Assembly: GCA_944472155.2 (NCBI GenBank)
Contig: OX235277.1
Span: 29,956,804-30,020,803, forward strand
Direction of reading: 5' to 3'
DNA length: 64,000 nt
Source of the DNA: Trichobilharzia szidati
Taxonomy: Eukaryota; Platyhelminthes; Trematoda; Strigeidida; Schistosomatidae
Shown piece after piece: positions 57,906 to 64,000 of this stretch (positions are counted from its first letter, which is position 1; every line of letters starts with the position of its first letter). Below the pieces are notes generated by a model. That model made no database searches. It was not told where the DNA came from and was given only the letters and a program-made list of their open reading frames with translations. The translations under genes and the position numbers were made by a program.

Positions 57906-58185
57906 TTCTATTGAGATTATATAGGGCATAACAGTTTATCACACTTCATCATACCTACTCAACCTGGCTAACCAATCAAAATCAACTAGTATAAACACGG
58001 TCAACCAATCGAAATTTTAGTTGGTTGAAATTAGCAATTATAGTGTGACTTAATTATTGTCGAAATGTGGGGTGAATTAAGAAATGGGTTATTAGTGAGG
58101 TATTAGTTGACTGGAAATCTGCCTCCACTTCCATTAATTTGAAATTAAGATATTCTATCAACGACAAAAGAAATTTTTTCTACAG

Positions 58186-58312
58186 AAGATTCGATTTTCC
58201 ATGGCTATGGAAAGTTGGACACTGGGATTGGGAACATGTGGACTAATTATCATTATAATTATTATTGCATTTGCGATCTCTTCTACGTTTCCGTTTTCTC
58301 GACCTCTTGAAT
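58186..58312 (+). CDS. Candidate exon with good splice sites, two possible frames
   Basis: Acceptor AAATTTTTTCTACAG and donor GTAAGT (58313) are both strong. In frame 0 it reads KIRFSMAMESWTLGLGTCG and a hydrophobic run of seven Ile, which partly reflects an ATT-rich simple repeat. If it instead follows the exon ending at 44916 (one base G), the frame starts EDSIFHGYGKLDTGIGNMW and reaches a stop just before the donor. Either reading is uncertain and it may be a chance exon. Confidence 0.25.
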
Positions 58313-58494
58313 GTAAGTTAAAGTACATGATACATGATAAGATTGATTGCTTGTCCTGTTTACTTTTGCTCATCATTTAGTAATTAACAAAGACTTCAGT
58401 CGACAGTTTCCCATACCCTCGCCCCCTCCTTTCCTCAGAATTCCCCAGTCACTTAATTGTATTCAACTGGAACATTAGTTCTCTTTTGACATAT

Positions 58495-58640
58495 AGGCTC
58501 GTAGTATTGACGCTTCGATGACTGCTGCTTTAGTGTGTCAGTGGGAGAACCACCAGTAACTGTTGCTTTCAGGTATATCTAGGTAGTGAATCCAAAGTAA
58601 GACGAAATGAGCAACTTGGATTCTACTGCTAGTCCTCAAC
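58495..58640 (+). repeat. Sm-alpha-like SINE, decayed
   Basis: Holds 'TAGGCTCGTAGTATTGACGC', then AGACGAAATGAGCAACTTGG and ATTCTACTGCTAGTC, the GAAA box and 3' side of the ribozyme. The CUGAUGA side is lost. Confidence 0.5.
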
Positions 58641-58989
58641 CACCAAAAGTCATCATTAAAATGCGTTTAAAAGGTAGCACGGTATAACTTCTATGGAATA
58701 CACTTGTTATTTACTGTATAAATCAATATTAAGAAAATACTGAGTTATAACAGTAACATTTTAGAGAATACTTCCCATTCATCAAAGAACTTTATTGCCA
58801 ATTACTAGTACTTCTTTCCTGAGCCCGAAATCAAACCAGCTAAATGTTACCAATAAAGGTGTTCTAAATTCATATCTCAGACTTTTAGAGACCATAAGAA
58901 AGTTACGTTCTTCAAGCTTGGGCTTTTAAGTTACAGTAGGGATCACACTATTTTCTAATGACTGTGTCTGTCGTCTTGGAATTTTACGC
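58641..58989. other. Intergenic, nothing recognised
   Basis: No feature was recognised. Confidence 0.3.
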
Positions 58990-59210
58990 GTATTATTCAT
59001 GACATCATGGATCACTGAATTCCGGCCCAAGTTGAGGAAAAGCCAACAAATATGGCCTCGTAACTTTGATGTCCTGGGTTTAGTCCCTGGTGACATCATG
59101 GGTGTAAACTGATGAAGCGTCCCGAAGCGGGACGAAATGGCTGTCCAGTGGTCCCTAGTTTTTCAATGTTCTATCAGTGACGTCAGCTCGCGACGCAATG
59201 TACTTTGATT
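58990..59210 (+). repeat. Hammerhead-variant SINE, family B, intact core
   Basis: CTGATGA (59109-59115), 3-base AGC insertion, stem II GTCCCG/CGGGAC with AAG loop (59119-59133), GAAA (59134-59137), then TGGCTGTC with cleavage after 59145. Stem II is the strongest of the family in this window. Stem I is not obvious. Confidence 0.6.
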
Positions 59211-59639
59211 TATTCACTAACTGATGATCATTCAACACACAGACGGCTTGAAAATCCACTGCTTATCCAGAATCCAATATTTTTTTAATATAAAGGGTTG
59301 TGTACTATCAGAGAAGATCTCTTCCATTTGTTATCTGTAAAATAATTGAGAAATCATATTTAAATGAAAAATGAAAGTCAGGATCATGATTGGCAAGGAT
59401 TTATACATCCTCTGTTTGTTTGTTTTGTCTCCAACAAACTGGGATCAGTTCGTCAGTCTTTGATAGGCATTATATATGTATATATATATGTGATGAGAAC
59501 CGAATAAAGGTACCCAGAGTGATGTTTAGTCACTTAAGCAAATAATATGATAAACAAACTTGAATACACACATATAAATAGTCTAAATATCATCTGGTAG
59601 CTAATTGATGAGCTGAATACCATCAACCCCCATGCATCA
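59211..59639. other. Intergenic with a TA-rich run
   Basis: TATATATG repeat near 59471-59491. No gene seen. Confidence 0.3.
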
Positions 59640-59885
59640 TGAGTGTGCGTCGATGGTTCAGTTGTAGACTTGTCACCATCCACTCCACACATAGTTCGGC
59701 GTTCGATTTCCGGTGAAGGCAGTACTAAACGTCACTTAGCCGGTGGTAAGCACGGTAGAGAGGCAGAGTTGAACATGCGGCTAGCACCTACACTCCATAA
59801 AAGACAAAGTTACCTCTCCCGAAACTTCATCACTCATATTTAAAGCCCTGTGTTCTACTCGGAACTCAAAGCAATGGAACAAATA
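59640..59885 (+). repeat. tRNA-headed SINE, complete unit
   Basis: Head 'GTGCGTCGATGGTTCAGTTG', B box CGTTCGATTTCCGG, body 'AAGCACGGTAGAGAGGCAGA', tail CCCTGTGTTCTACTCGGAAC, then A-rich. Confidence 0.65.
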
Positions 59886-60284
59886 CAAATTATGCATAGA
59901 TTATTATCTGTGACACATTTGAATGATATATTTATTAGCCCAAATGTGTAATAATGCTACCCTATACAAATCTTCTAAATGTCTGAAATCTAGAAATAGG
60001 TTAAATTAAATATTATTCATTTTAGGATAGTGTAGTTAAAAGACAGAAAAGGTTTCAGTTCCTTTTGTTTAATAGTACCATGCAATTAAATGATGGGTAC
60101 ATTTCGAGAAATTGGATTATATCTAGTTAACAGACAAATCATTCTACAGAAAAGTTGAATAAGGAAGAAAGGATACTTATTAGTATAGATGAATTACATA
60201 AGAAAAGAAAAGCTTAGTTTTCTGCGTAAAATAATGCATTATTTTGAAGGATTTTTATAGAGTATGAACTGATTTTAAATGACG
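59886..60284. other. Intergenic, nothing recognised
   Basis: AT-rich. Confidence 0.3.
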
Positions 60285-60705
60285 TGATACAGCAGAGAGT
60301 GGACAGACGTATGTCTTCCCCTCGAAATGCTCTCATGTGGCCTCGAGTTCATAGCCTCTGCCAGGTAAGTCCTAGTCACCTCCTTCAAGTGGCATGAATG
60401 TTCCTCACCAAAGTGAAGTGGTAAATGCCAATATCTCACGCTTTCATACTAGTCTAATTAGGGGGACTGGGAAACCCTGATTCTAAACTTATGGTGTACA
60501 TGAGTTCCAGAATGCTAAATGGCATATCGAATGGCGTATGAACTTGTTTTGACCACTGGAAACCATGGAAACGCAGCTCCAAATACCTCTCCACTACTTT
60601 GTAGATGAGGCTCTAGTCGGGTGACCCCTTAAGACAACCTCCTGCTTCGGTTTGGGTGTCTGAGCAGTATACCATCCTTCTCACAAGCTATGAAACAGTT
60701 TTGTG
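60285..60705 (-). repeat. Unclassified interspersed repeat R1, copy 2
   Basis: Reverse-orientation partner of 6890-7315. The + strand has 'GGAAACGCAGCTCC', 'CGAAATGCTCTCATGTGGCC' and 'TGGTGTACATGAGTTCC'. Confidence 0.5.
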
Positions 60706-61059
60706 TGGTGCATCTCTTGATGTCTGCAATATGGTAAGTTTGTGTTTTGGTTAATAATGATAGTAATAATAGAATCATAAACAGATGACCTGGTCTTTCA
60801 CTTTGGTTTGCGATAGCTCTTCATTAGATGTCTACAACTGCAAGAAGAATAGACTGTAAGACCTACAAGTATTTAAAACGATTATCGTAGTATCTTCATT
60901 CACTGATTTAACATTGAATGGCTTATGCTTATGGCTGTCAGCATAACCATCAGTGGGTGTATCTATGATGAGTTAGGTATAATAAAAACTGTTTTTGAAA
61001 GGAAAAGAAAAGCTTATACTTATGCATAGCTGATATATTCAGAAATTCTGTCATTTATT

Positions 61060-61262
61060 GTTGTTGTTGTTGTTATTGTTGATTACAGCTTGATGCCACA
61101 CCGTATTTTTGGTACAAGTATGGAATTTTCAGCATGGATATCGGTAGCCCAAATTTAGCAGGCCGACCATAGATATCGGGTGTGCGTCGGCAGGGGATCG
61201 AACCCCAGACCATGTGCATGGTCGGCGAGAGTCCTAACCACTGTGCCACCGACGCAAAGGTT
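61060..61262 (-). repeat. tRNA-derived SINE, second copy of the 11636 type
   Basis: Minus strand begins GCGTCGGTGGCACAGTGGTT with B box GGGTTCGATCCCCTGC, body with 'ATATCTATGGTCGGCCTGCT' and TTGTACCAAAAATACGG, then a CAA-type 3' tail (TTG repeat at 61061-61080 on +). Better preserved tRNA-like head than 11636-11875. Confidence 0.65.
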
Positions 61263-61354
61263 ATTGAAGACTTTGATTCGTGTCAATGAACACTACATTT
61301 AGACGAGTAAAAATTTAATATAACCACTACTAGTGTATCCGCTGTAATGTCAGC

Positions 61355-61620
61355 TGATGTAGGACTGGATTAGTAAAGAGTTAAGGGTGGTCAGACGAAA
61401 ATCTAGAATCAGTCCATGAAGTCTTTAATTGTTAATCTGAGCCAAACAGAAAGGTGAAGACTACCTAGTTACAGTCCTTAGGATGCTAAGAACCAGTGAC
61501 TGGAGACTATTAGTGATATAGCACAATATCATTAACATTCTTTCTTCCGTGCATTTCTGCTCATTAGAGTTCTGTTGAATATCTTTTTCTCTTTCTTATC
61601 TCTACCTTTGTGTGCTAAAT
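61355..61620 (+). pseudogene. LINE 3' end of the SR2-like family
   Basis: Broken frames give 'GGQTKI', 'QSMKSLIVNLSQTE', 'RLPSYSP' and DAKNQ..LET, then a 3' part with 'ILSSVHFCSLEFC', which matches the minus-strand copy at 22745-23310. Confidence 0.5.
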
Positions 61621-61767
61621 GGATTGTGATAGCATGAACTGGTGCACTCCCATGCAAATTTCTATGTTGAAACTCAGTCATCATTTAGTTAGTATGATTT
61701 GAAAAAGACCACTGAATTCTATTAAATGCACATTTGATTATGCACAATTCTTGAACTGTAATATACA

Positions 61768-62900
61768 GATAACGCCTTTAAGAAGGCCATCGACAGCGTT
61801 GATCGCGAAGTAATTTGGAAACTACTCGAGTACTACGGCGTACCCCAAATATTCATCAACCTTATTCAGCAGCTGTACGACAACGGCACATGTCAAGTGA
61901 TCCACAACGGAAAACTCAGCGAGGCATTCGGAGTAAACACAGGAGTCAGACAAGGGTGCTTATTATCACCGATGATATTCCTAATTGTGGTGGACTGGAT
62001 TATGCATCAGACAGTGGGAAACGAGAAGACAGGGATATCCTGGACAGACGTGAAGAACCTAGAAGACCTGGATTTCGCGAATGATTTATGTTTGATGTCA
62101 CACAAAACTGAAGACTTACAAGCGAAATCCGACAAACTGGTCGAAGAAGCAGCAAAGACAGGACTCCAGGTGAACATAGACAAGACGGAGGTTATGAAAA
62201 TAACCAACCAATAACAACAACAGCAGCAACATCCAGTGCCAATCACCATCAACGGGAGCGATTTGAAAGAGGTTACTTCTTTCACTTGTCTAGGGAGCAT
62301 TGTCTCAACCACAGGAGGAACGGACGAGGATGTCAAATCGAGAATCGGGAAGGCGAGAAACACATTCATCAACCTGAAACCAATCTGGAAATCTTCGTCA
62401 CTCAGCATCAACAACAAAACTCGGATTTTCAATACAAACGTCAAGTCAGTCAGTTCTTCTATACGGATCAGAAACTTGGCGGGTCACAAAGAATATTTCC
62501 AACAGCCTGTTGCAGACCTTCATCAACAACTGTCTTCGTTCTATACTGAAGATTAGATGGCCGGAGAGAATCACAAACAAGAAGCTATGGGAACAAACAA
62601 AACAAGAACCAATCGCCCAACAAATATGCAGGAGAAAGTGGAGATGGGTTGGACACTCGCTGAGGAGGCCTGTTGGTGACATCGCGCGTCAGGCCATAGC
62701 TCGAGTGGAACCCGAAAGGGAAGCGGCGAGTGGGACGTCCAATGTTGACATGGAGGAGATCGTGTGAAGAGGAGCTGAAACAGTATGGACTAACATGGAT
62801 GCAGGTGAAAAGTACAGCAGAAGACAGAAGCAAGTGGAGGTGTGCAGTTGAAGCCCTATGTTCCACTAGGAACCCAAGGGAACAATAATAATAATAATAT
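61768..62900 (+). pseudogene. RTE-type LINE 3' copy B
   Basis: Starts abruptly inside the RT palm ('AFKKAIDSVDREVIWKLLEY'), continues 'NTGVRQGCLLSPMIFLIV', then 'LEDLDFANDLCLMSHK', where the catalytic FADD is FAND, a lethal change. 'GLQVNIDKTEVMKITNQ' is followed by a stop and a glutamine run. It shares with copy A at 41258-42178 the CAGT-duplication frameshift (62443-62455). Ends at the CTATGTTCCACTAGGAACCC tail and TAATAATAAT. Confidence 0.85.
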
Positions 62901-63109
62901 ACAGATTCTTTGTTATTTTGAATGACAGTAGTTTCCATCTTATTCTTTCCAACGTAAATGGATATAGGGCTGTTCCTTACTGCATATTTTAATAGCCAGA
63001 GTACACCCGTTACATTTCTGGCATATGTATTCAGTGCCAGTGATATCTTTTATACAAGTAGTAACTTAAGCTATCAGTTTTTCAAAGATATTTCTGAATC
63101 ATGACATAC
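62901..63109. other. Intergenic, nothing recognised
   Basis: No feature was recognised. Confidence 0.3.
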
Positions 63110-63670
63110 ACTCACTTGAGAGAAAACCTCTAGGGAGTAGTGGTCAGCTGTTCTGTCCTGGTTTAGGAATCTCTGTCAGTACGCACCTTGACCTCGGGAT
63201 CAAACCCGGGGCCTTCAGATCACGATATAAGCTCGCTGGCCATTCAACCACCTGGACGGAATCCAACAGTCCGCCCATCAAATCTAACTCCTGTGAATTA
63301 GTGATTTTAGCTTGACTGAGAGCTTTATTCATCGGTGAGTGTCTGTCTTCACACTTGACTATAGGCAGAAGTGGCCTGTGGTTTTTAGTGGGTAGTCACT
63401 ACTAGCGGGTCCAATCAGGTCTAGTGTGAGGACAAACATTCGCTAACGACATTGGCCGGCGTTAGCACGATTTGACCAATGTTATAGTTGATAGGTTGGC
63501 CATTAGATCCAGTCCTAGTGTCTGAATTGTCAGTCAGCTCGTCTTGCAACCTGTAGGTTTCTAGCAGTGCATACTTCTAAAGAGGCTCAATCTAGTACTC
63601 TGTGGTTTCCAATGCTTCTCCAATTGTTTTCACTCTATGATCAAACTTGAATCCCTACAAGCTAATACCT
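63110..63670. repeat. Hammerhead-variant SINE, family B, inverted composite
   Basis: 63115-63310 is minus strand (head with CCCGGGTTTGATCCCGAGG and ribozyme relic GTACTGACAGAGATTCC). 63370-63670 is a + strand unit with 'GTGTGAGGACAAACATTCGC' and 3' body. Cores degraded. Confidence 0.5.
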
Positions 63671-63766
63671 GAAAACATTATTGTGAATTAAAAACATTTT
63701 CTGGTTATTTAATCAGTTTCTTTCTTGATGAAATTATCACTAGAGTTGTATTAGGTCTTTCAGACG

Positions 63767-63769
<3 letters not shown>

Positions 63770-63800
<31 letters not shown>
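63770..63800. repeat. (TA)n microsatellite
   Basis: Uninterrupted TA run of about 31 bases. Confidence 0.9.
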
Positions 63801-63801
<1 letters not shown>

Positions 63802-64000
63802 CGATTATTGACCAAAACTTTAAATCTGAAAGCTAATCGATAGTAACATGTGAAATTACTAGAACTAATTGTGACGGTTGATTCTCTTCATCTACTTTAT
63901 TGTGAATTAAAATTCAAATGATTATGAACGATAACAAAATTTAGGCAGAAAGTAACTTATCATTAGAAATAAATAAAGAAATCATAAATGTAAACTGACT

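Noticed and set aside
58186..58312. Seven-isoleucine run as firm evidence of a membrane helix
   Set aside because: The run is encoded by an ATT-rich simple repeat, so hydrophobicity alone is weak support; kept only as a low-confidence exon because of its splice sites.

Overview
The window looks like a repeat-dominated stretch of a blood-fluke (Schistosoma-type) chromosome. Three things point that way, all judged from recalled family features with no search run: AT-rich DNA with very small exons and kilobase introns; SINE-like units carrying hammerhead ribozyme cores of the schistosome Sm-alpha kind; and many 5'-truncated RTE-clade LINE copies (SR2/Perere type) and Penelope-like element (PLE) fragments. 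There is no bacterial operon, no CRISPR array and no free-standing tRNA or rRNA gene.

Host genes. The best-supported gene runs on the + strand from the left edge to 14950. A predicted 10-nt micro-exon (4116-4125), a transmembrane exon (12751-12875) and a terminal exon (14700-14950) join in one reading frame. They encode the end of a single-pass membrane protein with a basic stop-transfer stretch and a proline-rich cytoplasmic tail containing a PPxY motif. A second transmembrane exon with a good donor lies at 44796-44916, and a weaker candidate at 58186-58312. Upstream exons are outside the window or too short for me to see. Three coding-like segments on the minus strand (3351-3720, 31311-31490, 32487-32744) could not be assigned.

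Mobile DNA. 0-12.7 kb: hammerhead SINEs, a PLE GIY-YIG fragment, LINE 3' ends. 13-31 kb: LINE debris, including an internally deleted copy (15235-16050), a decayed endonuclease-RT copy (27800-29464) and a head-on fragment of another LINE (29465-30450), plus tRNA-headed SINEs. 31-35 kb: the longest LINE, 32740-34870, minus. 35-41 kb: PLE fragments inside inverted repeats, and a palindromic Sm-alpha pair with one complete ribozyme fold. 41-42 kb and 61.8-62.9 kb: two closely related LINE 3' copies in opposite orientation. 45-53 kb: PLE fragments, and a second complete hammerhead fold at 52847-52891. 50631-56623: a large inverted repeat with two 1259-bp arms that differ at one visible base, around 3.5 kb of retroelement sequence.

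How the parts relate. Three kinds of RNA-borne element appear interlinked: RTE LINEs supply machinery and a 3' tail that tRNA-headed SINEs share; several SINE families and PLE terminal repeats carry hammerhead ribozymes; and many of these sit as inverted pairs. Boundaries of decayed copies are approximate, usually within 10-40 bases.
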